Below, piece by piece: positions 15,562 to 23,383 of a DNA stretch of 64,000 bases. A program made the translations under genes and the position numbers. The stretch's first letter is position 1. Every line of letters starts with the position of its first letter. Under the pieces are notes generated by a model. The model ran no database searches. It was not told the DNA's origin and saw only the letters and a program-made list of their open reading frames with translations. Origin of the DNA: DAOTWA01 sp034435955 (lineage in GTDB: Bacteria; Chloroflexota; Anaerolineae; Anaerolineales; Anaerolineaceae); NCBI GenBank assembly GCA_034435955.1, contig DAOTWA010000047.1:1-64000 (forward strand), read 5' to 3'.

Positions 15562-16533
15562 TTACGTGAAAGGATGTTCCATCCAGATCAACGTCTGCAC
15601 GGCGTCAAAACCAGCCCATCGGAAAGCTTGTTCTGCGCGGCCAGCCGGATAATTAGCAGTGAGTTGCTTTCTATGATAAGTTTCGCGCCGTGCATGCCGT
15701 AACAAACCGGCGATTGCAGTGTCTTCGAACAGCGGGTCGACTGCCAGCCAGAGATTGTCGGCGTAGCCATGAGTGGCTTCCAGGCTCAACACGCCGATCA
15801 ATTTGCCTTGTGAACGAACAGACCAATGCTTGATCGCCTCGCCAGAGAAGAAAAAGTTGAGTTCGTTCAGAAGACTTGGCTTTAGCCGATTGATGCGCAG
15901 GGGCAGATTCCAGATGACCTCTGGCGGATAGATCTCTGCCAGCCAGATTCGTTGCTGATGCCAGTCCTCTCGACGGCGGGTGTACACACGGACGCCGTCA
16001 GGGCTTTTTTCCGGCAAAGACCCCGGCTGGCTGATCCAGGTCGTACGCCTTGATCTTTCCTGAAAGCCCAGCGTCTGGTACAGATGGATCGCCACAGGGT
16101 TATCATCGCGCACTTGCAGCCATGTGGTCGGGGCTCCTCTGCGCTGTACATGACGGAGTGCTTCTTCCGTTAACCTGCGGGCAATCCCGCGTCGGCGAAA
16201 ATCGGGGTGCACCGCCACGTTTGCGATCAGGTAGATGCGCTGACCCTGTTTGTGCAGCGGAATCAGGCTCAGGTTGCCGATGATGCGGCCCTGTTCTGTC
16301 CACACATATCCGCTCAACGGTAGTGAGACGCGCTCGGCAGCGCGCGGCGCCCATCGCCGGAACGCAGCGTTTGTGGCTGCCTGGCGCATCTGGCGCAAAT
16401 AGTCGATCCCATCCATGTCCATCGTGTGGGCAAAGCACAACTCGATCAGATCGGCGACCGCGCCGAGGTCGCTGCTGGGGTCGAGTGGACGTATTCCACT
16501 GGTCACTGCGCCGTAGGTCTGATTGCGTTCCAT
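15562..16533 (-). CDS. GNAT-family N-acetyltransferase
   Basis: A 323-residue protein with a GNAT domain at about 20-175. Motif A is VAVHPDFRRRGIARRL near 110, with the acetyl-CoA loop RRRGIA, followed by HLYQTLGFQERSR near 150. The C-terminal half (about 180-323) looks like a second, degenerate GNAT-like half. The acetyl acceptor is unknown. The sequence before the ATG at 16533 is AT-rich with no ribosome site, so the mRNA may be leaderless or the true start may lie further in. Confidence 0.8.
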   Translation of the reverse strand: MERNQTYGAVTSGIRPLDPSSDLGAVADLIELCFAHTMDMDGIDYLRQMRQAATNAAFRRWAPRAAERVSLPLSGYVWTEQGRIIGNLSLIPLHKQGQRIYLIANVAVHPDFRRRGIARRLTEEALRHVQRRGAPTTWLQVRDDNPVAIHLYQTLGFQERSRRTTWISQPGSLPEKSPDGVRVYTRRREDWHQQRIWLAEIYPPEVIWNLPLRINRLKPSLLNELNFFFSGEAIKHWSVRSQGKLIGVLSLEATHGYADNLWLAVDPLFEDTAIAGLLRHARRETYHRKQLTANYPAGRAEQAFRWAGFDAVQTLIWMEHPFT

Positions 16534-16613
16534 TTTATTTGTATTTTAATGCCAGTTACCCAAATTGATTAAAGGCTCTCATTGTTGACATAGCAGGTAA
16601 GATAGAATCCGTC

Positions 16614-16697
16614 ATGAAGAGGATCGAACGTTATGTTACCCGAGCCCTTTTTAATCGCTTACAAATGTATTGGCTGGGTAATGCGCCTACCCTCTGA
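16614..16697 (+). CDS. Possible 27-aa basic peptide upstream of clpC
   Basis: A short frame encoding a 27-residue basic peptide, in the 268-nt gap between the GNAT gene and clpC. TAGAAT lies 5 nt before its ATG, so it could be leaderless, but the -35 box is poor (TTGTTG at 15 nt) and there is no ribosome site. It may be chance. The rest of the gap holds a TATAAT at 16743-16748 that probably serves clpC. Confidence 0.2.
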   Translation: MKRIERYVTRALFNRLQMYWLGNAPTL

Positions 16698-16801
16698 CGC
16701 ATTTCTAACGTGATTCTAGTCTTTCGCAAATAGACCTGATGATATAATTCTGACAGGACGTAATAATTCCTGTGCAGATATTTAAAAAGGACAGTAATCT
16801 T

Positions 16802-19288
16802 ATGATGAGATTTGATCGATTTACCGAGCGCGCGCAGGAAGCTGCCCAACGTGCTGCGGAAATCATTCAGAGGTACGGACACAACCAGATCGATACCGAG
16901 CACATCTTGCTGGCGCTCATCGAGCAGCCCCAAGGAGTCATCCCCCAGTTGCTGGAGATCCTCAAGGTGGATGCGGCCGCATTGAGCGAGCGCCTGGATT
17001 ACATCTTGCGCACAAGCCCCAAGGCAAACATTTTTGGTGGTGGCGCCGGGCAAATATTCATCACCCCGCGCGTTAAACGCATCATTGATTTAGCCAACGA
17101 GGAGGCCAACCGGCTCAAGGACGAATATATCTCCACCGAGCACATCTTCCTGGCCATTCTCAGCGAGCGGAACACGCCTGCAGCCCGTCTGCTGGAAGGG
17201 GCTGGATTGACTCGCGATCGGGTTTACGAGGCGATTCAGCAGATGCGCGGTGGGCAGCGTGTGACCGACCCGCAGGCCGAGACGCGTTATCGCACCCTGG
17301 AGAAGTATTCCCGCGACCTGACCCAGCTCGCTCGTGAAGGCAAGCTTGATCCGGTCATCGGCCGCGACAAGGAAATCCAACGGGTGATGCAGATCCTGTC
17401 ACGGCGCACAAAGAATAACCCGGTATTAATCGGTGAGGCCGGCGTCGGCAAGACCGCCATCGTTGAGGGCCTGGCCCAAAAGATCGCCGCCAATGACGTG
17501 CCTGAGATTCTGATGGGCAAGCGCGTGGTGTCTCTGGATTTAGGCAGCATGATTGCCGGGTCTCGCTTCCGCGGTGAGTTTGAGGAACGGCTCAAAGCCG
17601 CAATCGAAGAGGTTCAGCGCTCCAATGGTGAGATCATCCTGTTCATCGACGAACTGCACACCGTGGTGGGCGCAGGCGCCGCCCAGGGCGCCATGGATGC
17701 ATCCAACATGCTCAAACCGGCCCTGGCTCGCGGGGAGTTGCAATGTGTAGGCGCTACCACGCTGGACGAGTATCAGAAGTACATCGAGAAGGATGCCGCC
17801 CTGGAGCGACGTTTCGCCCCTGTATTTGTGGAAGAGCCCTCGGTCGAGGATACGATCGAGATGCTGCGTGGCCTGCGCGACCGCTACGAGGCTCACCACA
17901 AAGTGCGCTTTTCTGATGACGCATTGATCGCAGCCGCCCGGCTGTCTGCCCGGTATGTCACCGATCGTCACTTACCGGATAAGGCGATTGATCTGATCGA
18001 TGAAGCCGCAGCGAAGTTGCGCGTCGCGCTCTACTCCCTGCCGCCCGATCTGAAAGAGATGAAATCCGAGATTGATCGGTTGGCAGCCGAGGAGGAGCAG
18101 GCTGGATTGGAGCGCGATTACGAGCGCGCTGCCAAGAAAAAAGCAGAACGGCTGCGCCTGGAGAGTGAGTTCACTCAAAAACGGGACGCGTGGGAAAACG
18201 AACATCATCTCGATGAGATGGTGGACGTGAACGACATCGCCGAAGTGATCCACCAGTGGACCGGCATCCCCGTCAGCCAGATGATGGAGACCGAAGCCGA
18301 GAAACTCCTTCACATGGAGGAACGATTGCACGAGCGCATCATCGGCCAGGATGAGGCGATTCATGCCATCTCGGATGCCATCCGCCGCGCCCGCTCAGGC
18401 ATGAAAGACCCTCGCCGACCGATTGGATCCTTCATCTTCATCGGTCCTTCGGGCGTCGGCAAGACTGAGCTCGCCCGTGCTCTGGCGGAATTCCTCTTTG
18501 GTGACGAAGATGCGCTGGTGCGCTTGGATATGAGCGAGTATCGCGAGCAGCATACCGTCTCGCGCCTGTTTGGTGCGCCGCCGGGGTATGTCGGCTACGA
18601 AGAAGGCGGGCAGCTCACCGAAGCGGTGCGCAGGCGCCCTTACCGCGTAATCCTTTTCGATGAAATCGAAAAAGCCCACCCAGAAGTATGGAATGCACTG
18701 CTCCAGATCCTGGACGATGGTCGCCTGACAGACGGTCAGGGCCATGTGGTGGACTTCCGCAACACCGTGTTGGTCATGACCAGCAATCTGGGCACCGAGT
18801 TCGTACGAAAAGGTGGCACGCTCGGTTTCCTACAAACCGCCGAAAACGATGAGGAGCGTGAAGCCCACGAAAAGATCGAACGCGCCTTGAAGAGCACATT
18901 CCGGCCGGAGTTCCTCAATCGTGTCGATGAGATCATCATTTTCTCGCCACTTTCATTGGAGCAAATGAAGCTGATCGTCGACCTGCAGATGAAAGAGGTG
19001 CAGAATCGCCTGGCTGAGCATGGCTTGAATGTTGAGCTTAGCCCGGCTGCCCGTGACTGGCTGGCCAAGGTTGGCTATGATCCCAACTTTGGCGCCCGGC
19101 CGCTACGGCGCGCCCTGCAAAAGCACGTGGAAAGCCCGCTTTCTCTTCGCCTGCTGGCAGGTGAATTCTCCTCCGGTCAGACGGTATTGGTAGACGTGGA
19201 CGAGAGCAAAAACGAGCTGGTCTTTACCACTTTGGTAGCTATACCCGCCAAAGGCGTCAGGAAAGAAACGTCTTCGGTACAGGAATAA
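16802..19288 (+). CDS. clpC: ClpC-type AAA+ unfoldase
   Basis: About 828 residues: two N-terminal Clp repeats, AAA+ 1 (GEAGVGKT near 215), a short middle domain with the UVR-like run ERDYERAAKKKAERLRLESE (about 440), and AAA+ 2 (GPSGVGKTELARA near 550). The short middle domain and the LGF tripeptide in GGTLGFLQ after TSNLG, which docks ClpP, identify a ClpC protease partner rather than a second ClpB. ATGs occur at 16802 and 16805, with AAGGA upstream. No mcsA, mcsB or ctsR lies nearby, so Firmicutes-type CtsR control is not indicated. A strong terminator follows. Confidence 0.94.
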   Translation: MMRFDRFTERAQEAAQRAAEIIQRYGHNQIDTEHILLALIEQPQGVIPQLLEILKVDAAALSERLDYILRTSPKANIFGGGAGQIFITPRVKRIIDLANEEANRLKDEYISTEHIFLAILSERNTPAARLLEGAGLTRDRVYEAIQQMRGGQRVTDPQAETRYRTLEKYSRDLTQLAREGKLDPVIGRDKEIQRVMQILSRRTKNNPVLIGEAGVGKTAIVEGLAQKIAANDVPEILMGKRVVSLDLGSMIAGSRFRGEFEERLKAAIEEVQRSNGEIILFIDELHTVVGAGAAQGAMDASNMLKPALARGELQCVGATTLDEYQKYIEKDAALERRFAPVFVEEPSVEDTIEMLRGLRDRYEAHHKVRFSDDALIAAARLSARYVTDRHLPDKAIDLIDEAAAKLRVALYSLPPDLKEMKSEIDRLAAEEEQAGLERDYERAAKKKAERLRLESEFTQKRDAWENEHHLDEMVDVNDIAEVIHQWTGIPVSQMMETEAEKLLHMEERLHERIIGQDEAIHAISDAIRRARSGMKDPRRPIGSFIFIGPSGVGKTELARALAEFLFGDEDALVRLDMSEYREQHTVSRLFGAPPGYVGYEEGGQLTEAVRRRPYRVILFDEIEKAHPEVWNALLQILDDGRLTDGQGHVVDFRNTVLVMTSNLGTEFVRKGGTLGFLQTAENDEEREAHEKIERALKSTFRPEFLNRVDEIIIFSPLSLEQMKLIVDLQMKEVQNRLAEHGLNVELSPAARDWLAKVGYDPNFGARPLRRALQKHVESPLSLRLLAGEFSSGQTVLVDVDESKNELVFTTLVAIPAKGVRKETSSVQE

Positions 19289-19324
19289 TCACAAGCTGAG
19301 GTTGGTTGATATCTCCATCAAGGC

Positions 19325-19364
19325 AAAACACATCCCCCTTATATAACTGGGGGATGTGTTTTTT
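19325..19364. terminator. Strong terminator between clpC and the RTX gene
   Basis: AACACATCCCCC pairs with GGGGGATGTGTT (arms about 19327-19338 and 19349-19360) around a 10-nt loop, followed by TTTTTT. The minus strand also ends in TTTT, so it can serve the convergent RTX gene. Confidence 0.88.
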
Positions 19365-19387
19365 GAAATGAGCTTCCCCGCCGCCCT

Positions 19388-19834
19388 TCAGGGAACCCAG
19401 GATTCGCAATTCGAGACATGATCGTTGCCGCCCCCGCCGAAGCAGGTGTCGTTCCCAGGCCCGCCATCGATCTTGTCGCTGCCATTTCCGCCGATGATCA
19501 CATCGTCCCCATCGCCGCCAGAAAGGTTATCCGCTCCATCCCCGCTCAAAAGACAATCGTTTCCCCCCAACCCGTTCAAGGCATCGTGTTTGTTGGATCC
19601 CAGAATGAGATCGTTCCCGCTTGTCCCATCTAATTTGCCGCTTCCAGCCACCAGATTTGTTAGGTTGATTCCGGCGCACTGCGGCGGTTTGAGATCGTTG
19701 GGAGTGATGGGGTAAGTATGATTCGAAGCTCCGCTTGGCGGTATGGTATTGCTGGCTGCAAGCACCACAGCGAAGCTCCCAATCAGAACAATCATGAACA
19801 TGAGCATCACCAGGAACATGCTGCGACGGATCAT
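19388..19834 (-). CDS. Secreted RTX-type calcium-binding repeat protein
   Basis: About 148 residues: an N-terminal signal segment (residues 5-26, MFLVMLMFMIVLIG) and then AASNTIPPSGAS, followed by five or so RTX nonapeptide-like repeats (GGNDCLLSG, GADNLSGGDG, GGNGSDKID, GGPGNDTC) that bind calcium in a beta-roll. Three or four Cys suggest disulfides. The start at 19834 has GGAGGA 6 nt upstream; it sits 13 nt after the signal-peptidase/EAL gene, in the same operon. The AxNTxPxxGA motif after the signal segment is shared with the secreted protein at 22281, which makes both candidate substrates of that peptidase. Confidence 0.85.
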   Translation of the reverse strand: MIRRSMFLVMLMFMIVLIGSFAVVLAASNTIPPSGASNHTYPITPNDLKPPQCAGINLTNLVAGSGKLDGTSGNDLILGSNKHDALNGLGGNDCLLSGDGADNLSGGDGDDVIIGGNGSDKIDGGPGNDTCFGGGGNDHVSNCESWVP

Positions 19835-19847
19835 CTGCTGTCCTCCA

Positions 19848-22184
19848 TTAAACGACCCTGGCACGATTCTCACTGGCGGCCAGTAATCCCGTGACTTGCT
19901 CGGCTGGCGCTGGCTTATAGAACCAGTATCCTTGTGCCTGATCAAAGCCCATCTTTTTTAGAAAGCCATATTGTTCCTCGGTCTCTACTCCCTCAGCAAT
20001 GACCTGGCGGTTTTGATCATGGGCTCCGCGAATGAGTGCACAGGCCATCAGACGTTCGCGTACATCGCTGATGGCTCCCTGGAAGAGGCTGCGATTGATT
20101 TTGATCTCATCGGATGGCAGTATGTCCAGGGTTTCCGACGATCGATAGCTGCTGAAATCGTCGAGTGATACATGAATCCCCAATTGTTTGATCCTCATAA
20201 TCCGCTCGCGCAGCTCATCGGGAATATCCGGCATTTGTGTCGAAATATCCAGACACAGGTATTGAGCTTCGAGCCTGGTTTCTTCCAGGTTGGCCAATAT
20301 AAACGGTATAAGATCGGCGGACAATGCCGTTTGGAGAGATAGATTCACCATTACATATAGGGGTCGGTTGCTGATTCCCTGCCAGGCTTTCATCTGAGCG
20401 CAGGCCTGTTTCAGCACCCAGAAGTCGATCGCCTGGCCCATTCCAATGTGTTGGGCGATTGGCAGGAATTCTGCCGGCCTGAGAAGTCCGAGCGCGGGAT
20501 GCTGCCAGCGTACCAGCGCTTCGACCATGTGGATTTGACCATCCTTCAAAGACACAATTGGCTGGTAATATACTTCGAACTCCCCGTTCTCCAACGCGCG
20601 GTGCAGGTCACGCTCTAGCAGGCAAGTTTCTGCGCGATCCCCGATTTGGCTTCCTTTTGCTGTGTAGCGGTAAGCTATCGATCCTTCCACCACCCAATAT
20701 TCCTGTTGGGGACCCGTTTCGCGCGCCAGTATATGTGCGTCGGAGCGCTCGGCGATTTTCGCCAAATCATCAATGCTCTTTACATCAACTACTTTGCCAT
20801 TGCCAAGGCTGGTTTCCGGGCTGATTTGTATAATCTGCTGGCTGTATTTCTGCTGGATGGCGGAGACCTCATCGCGGCCTTCGCGCACAGCCAGATATTC
20901 CGGGATGGCAATCCCCGCGAGAGCCAGCATGAGAGCCGCCACGGAGACCCATCGGGCGGTGAGCACATCCACCGATTTGTTCAGCACCAGCATCGTATTT
21001 GGCACCACCGACGTGGCCTTGATCTGGCCGGAAGCGGTAGGTTTGAGTGGATCGCCGCCGTTGGGCGCGTTGTCGATCAGCACCATTTCCAGGCGATCGA
21101 GCTGGAAAAGTAATTCAGGCGAGAATTGATCCTTTACCTCCTGATCGCCAATCTGGCCGCCGATGGTGACTTTGGGCAGGATAGCCAGCTTGTAAGCCGG
21201 CATCTCCACTCCCGTCAGATTCTGCACCTGTTCGATGCGCTCTTGTTCCTGGCAGATGTCCACCACTCCGGACGTTTGGAAGCTTTGGCCGTTAAATACG
21301 GTTTCTGATTGCAATGGGAAGCGGTGGAGCCAGCCGTTTGGCCCGCGCACCTCGGCCTCCAACTGGTAACGACCATTGGTTTGCATTGCCTGGTCGGAGA
21401 GAAGATGATAGGAAAACTGGAAGGTCACATTGCAACTCAGGCTCTGGAAGACCGGCTCACCGGGTCGCGCCACGCCGGTGTCGTACACCGCTGGGGAGCC
21501 TTTCGCGGTATAACTGAAGGCTCCTTCCTGCATGTAGGTGATTTCCCGTTCCTGGGTAGTTCTGGTTGGGCGCGAGAAGGCGAACACCGCCCCCGCTGCT
21601 GACAGGCAGGCCACCACAGCCATGCCGAAGAATAACCCCTCTTTGTATTTTATGAATTTGTTCATGGCTCGCATTGCCTTTCCACCCAATTCCCTGAATT
21701 GACGCTTCTGTTTCGTTTGAGGTGGTGTAACCCATAAGGATGCAAAGAAAAAGACTGTCGCGAGGGCCGTCATTGTGCCCATCGCAAGCGGCTGGCGCAG
21801 CCAGCGCACAGCGTTCCCAAAGCCGGGAAGGGCAAACCAGGCCCTGCCGATGATTTCTTTATCCTGGGGTTGGTATGAATCGATCCAGGTATTGTGGTCG
21901 CCGCGGATGATCCACCGATCCCCATTCCGGCCGATGATGCGGTGAATGACCGGTCCGACATCCGGATTCCGGTACGTCACCACGTCCCCTACCTGATACG
22001 CCTGCGCCTCTCGCAGCACGACCAGATCCCCCTTGTGGTAAAGCGGCTCCATGCTGTTGCCGTTGACGATCACGTAAGAGGTCCACCCGCCAATCTGAAC
22101 AGGCGCAAGAAGCACCCACAGGCTGATGCCTGTAGCGATCAGCAGGGCGAGCATCGTGCGGGAGAGATGAGGGAAGCGGTTCAT
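19848..22184 (-). CDS. Signal peptidase I - DUF5305-like - EAL domain fusion protein
   Basis: A 778-residue fusion. Residues 10-150 are a signal peptidase I of the ER/archaeal (S26B, SipW-like) type: Ser44 in NGNSMEP, His81 in VIHRIIG and Asp96 in RGDHN, giving a Ser-His rather than Ser-Lys dyad, between two membrane segments. A third segment (about 185-204), an outside region (205-410) and a fourth segment (about 412-432) resemble DUF5305, including its C-terminal VDVKSIDDLAKIAE part. Residues 520-770 are an EAL c-di-GMP domain with E555, N614, D675-D676, K695, E731 and Q751, but D646 replaces a metal-binding Glu and loop 6 reads DDFSSYRSS. Catalysis is doubtful, binding plausible. ATG 22184 lacks a good ribosome site. 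Confidence 0.85.
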   Translation of the reverse strand: MNRFPHLSRTMLALLIATGISLWVLLAPVQIGGWTSYVIVNGNSMEPLYHKGDLVVLREAQAYQVGDVVTYRNPDVGPVIHRIIGRNGDRWIIRGDHNTWIDSYQPQDKEIIGRAWFALPGFGNAVRWLRQPLAMGTMTALATVFFFASLWVTPPQTKQKRQFRELGGKAMRAMNKFIKYKEGLFFGMAVVACLSAAGAVFAFSRPTRTTQEREITYMQEGAFSYTAKGSPAVYDTGVARPGEPVFQSLSCNVTFQFSYHLLSDQAMQTNGRYQLEAEVRGPNGWLHRFPLQSETVFNGQSFQTSGVVDICQEQERIEQVQNLTGVEMPAYKLAILPKVTIGGQIGDQEVKDQFSPELLFQLDRLEMVLIDNAPNGGDPLKPTASGQIKATSVVPNTMLVLNKSVDVLTARWVSVAALMLALAGIAIPEYLAVREGRDEVSAIQQKYSQQIIQISPETSLGNGKVVDVKSIDDLAKIAERSDAHILARETGPQQEYWVVEGSIAYRYTAKGSQIGDRAETCLLERDLHRALENGEFEVYYQPIVSLKDGQIHMVEALVRWQHPALGLLRPAEFLPIAQHIGMGQAIDFWVLKQACAQMKAWQGISNRPLYVMVNLSLQTALSADLIPFILANLEETRLEAQYLCLDISTQMPDIPDELRERIMRIKQLGIHVSLDDFSSYRSSETLDILPSDEIKINRSLFQGAISDVRERLMACALIRGAHDQNRQVIAEGVETEEQYGFLKKMGFDQAQGYWFYKPAPAEQVTGLLAASENRARVV

Positions 22185-22215
22185 GGTTGTTTTCTTGATA
22201 AAGATTGGATAAATC

Positions 22216-22260
22216 CTGGAGGGGGGCGGTGTCAAGATAATCGGATTAATCCGCCCCCCT
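22216..22260 (-). other. GC-rich inverted repeat between the secreted-protein gene and the peptidase gene
   Basis: GGGGGGCGG pairs with CCGCCCCCC across a loop of about 21 nt that itself contains the palindrome CGGATTAATCCG (22240-22251). It lies in the gap between the two genes. With no T-run behind it on the minus strand, it may protect or partially terminate the upstream mRNA, so that more of the secreted protein than of the peptidase is made. This is inference. Confidence 0.5.
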
Positions 22261-22280
22261 CATCCAATAATCTGTGGGCG

Positions 22281-22658
22281 TTATTGTGCGGCAACGATGC
22301 GCAGGCTGTTCGCGTTGAGCACCGATACACCCCCGGTGAAAGAGCATGTCCATGTGCCGGAGCTCAGCGTGCAGCTATCTGCCCAGGTCGTACCAATTTG
22401 GGCCTTGACTGAGGCAGGTGTACCAGCGCTGGGATCGATCGGCGTCAGCGTGAAGCTGACCGAGTCGATCGAAGACGGGTTGCCTGTGTTAAGGTTGTAG
22501 TGGATGGATCCGGCAGCATAACCGCTGATCGTTCCGCTGCCATCACCTGCGCCGGTAACTGGCACGGTATTGGCCGCTGCAAACGCGTAGCTGCTGGCGC
22601 CCAGGATCAAAGCCAGGGCAATAATGATAACCAGACGACTGCGGATATTGTGGTACAT
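22281..22658 (-). CDS. Small secreted protein, candidate dedicated peptidase substrate
   Basis: About 125 residues: a signal segment (about 8-27, IIIALALILGASSYAFA) followed by AANTVPVTGAGDGSG, then a Ser/Thr/Gly-rich, strand-rich domain with one Cys pair (DSCTLSSGTWTCSF) and a hydrophobic strand end. It looks like a small beta-sandwich surface subunit. The start at 22658 has GGAGGG 5 nt upstream. It heads the operon with the signal-peptidase/EAL protein and shares the mature-end motif A-N-T-[VI]-P with the RTX protein at the other end. The family is not one I can name; surface or fibre subunit is inference. Confidence 0.75.
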   Translation of the reverse strand: MYHNIRSRLVIIIALALILGASSYAFAAANTVPVTGAGDGSGTISGYAAGSIHYNLNTGNPSSIDSVSFTLTPIDPSAGTPASVKAQIGTTWADSCTLSSGTWTCSFTGGVSVLNANSLRIVAAQ

Positions 22659-22822
22659 GTTTCCCTCCATAAAAAGATTTTTATGTTTGCTGTTACGATC
22701 ATGATGCCATGGATGATCGGCCTCTCGATGATCGCTGCATTCGCCATGTATGATAGTGAAATTTGGCTCCAATGCGGTTTGCTTAAGTTGGCTTCGGTTT
22801 GTTAATTGCCAACTTAGAAATA

Positions 22823-22856
22823 TAAAATCCCACCCAGGAATCAGGGTGGGATTTTA
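22823..22856. terminator. Strong bidirectional terminator
   Basis: TAAAATCCCACCC (22823-22835) pairs perfectly with GGGTGGGATTTTA (22844-22856) around an 8-nt loop. The A and T flanks make it work in either direction. It closes the broken gene at 22880-23098 and isolates the secreted-protein operon from it. Confidence 0.85.
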
Positions 22857-22879
22857 CTGTTGCGCCGTATTTTCGCCGA

Positions 22880-23098
22880 TTACTTTCTCACTAATGGTAT
22901 GAAAAATGGTTCCGAATGCAGAATTGTGCAGGTTCCTACACTCTTTCCCAGCACTACCCCTGCAGACTGGTCAGACAGCGCCACCTGGAACTGGAGAGTG
23001 CCCGCAGAGGAATCACCAGGCAGGATGGTAACGAGAATATCCCTGGAGGTCACACCGATGGGGAAAAGGTGTGTCCCCGATAATAGCCGTTTTTCTAG
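22880..23098 (-). pseudogene. 3' remnant of a Calx-beta-like surface protein gene
   Basis: On the minus strand, 72 codons are open between an in-frame TAG (23099-23101) and TAA (22880-22882) with no usable ATG. The translation contains LQFQVALSDQSAGVVLGK followed by SVGTCTIL, the end pattern of a Calx-beta domain (FxVxLSxxxxGxxLGxxxGTxTI). The intact terminator directly downstream supports an old gene 3' end. The 5' part is missing. It probably once belonged to the neighbouring surface-protein locus. A plus-strand frame over the same bases is its antisense shadow. Confidence 0.5.
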
Positions 23099-23179
23099 CT
23101 AGTGTTTTGTCCACCGTCACAGCCTTTCTGTTACATTTATCACTATCCTTGACGGGATAAAATCCCTATAAAGGGTATG

Positions 23180-23207
23180 ACACTCAATATTGTTATATTG
23201 AATGTCT
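23180..23207. promoter_or_regulatory. Inverted repeat upstream of the Hdr/Etf/Mvh operon
   Basis: GACA-C-TCAATAT, loop TGTT, ATATTGA-A-TGTC: arms of 12 with one mismatch. T-rich sequence follows (TTTTATTCTTTCC), so it could be an AT-rich terminator or an operator about 180 nt before the first gene of the operon. Roughly 285 nt precede that gene; a TTGACG near 23152 may be a -35 box but no good -10 is paired with it. Confidence 0.4.
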
Positions 23208-23383
23208 TTTATTCTTTCCGTTCTTTTAGGGATATGCAGTGATAGGCGTGGTTCAGTGATTTGGCATTCCAACTCCATCCTGGAGGTATTGTTTTGTATT
23301 ATCCCTAAATTTCCGTTTTTCTTTAGAACTGAATTGATCCACGGTTCGATATCCTCTCCGGGTTGAGCGCATAGGAGGAAGAG

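Noticed and set aside
22860..23102. 80-residue plus-strand frame
   Set aside because: It lies antisense to a Calx-beta-like remnant whose minus-strand translation is clearly more protein-like, and it starts just after a terminator with no ribosome site.
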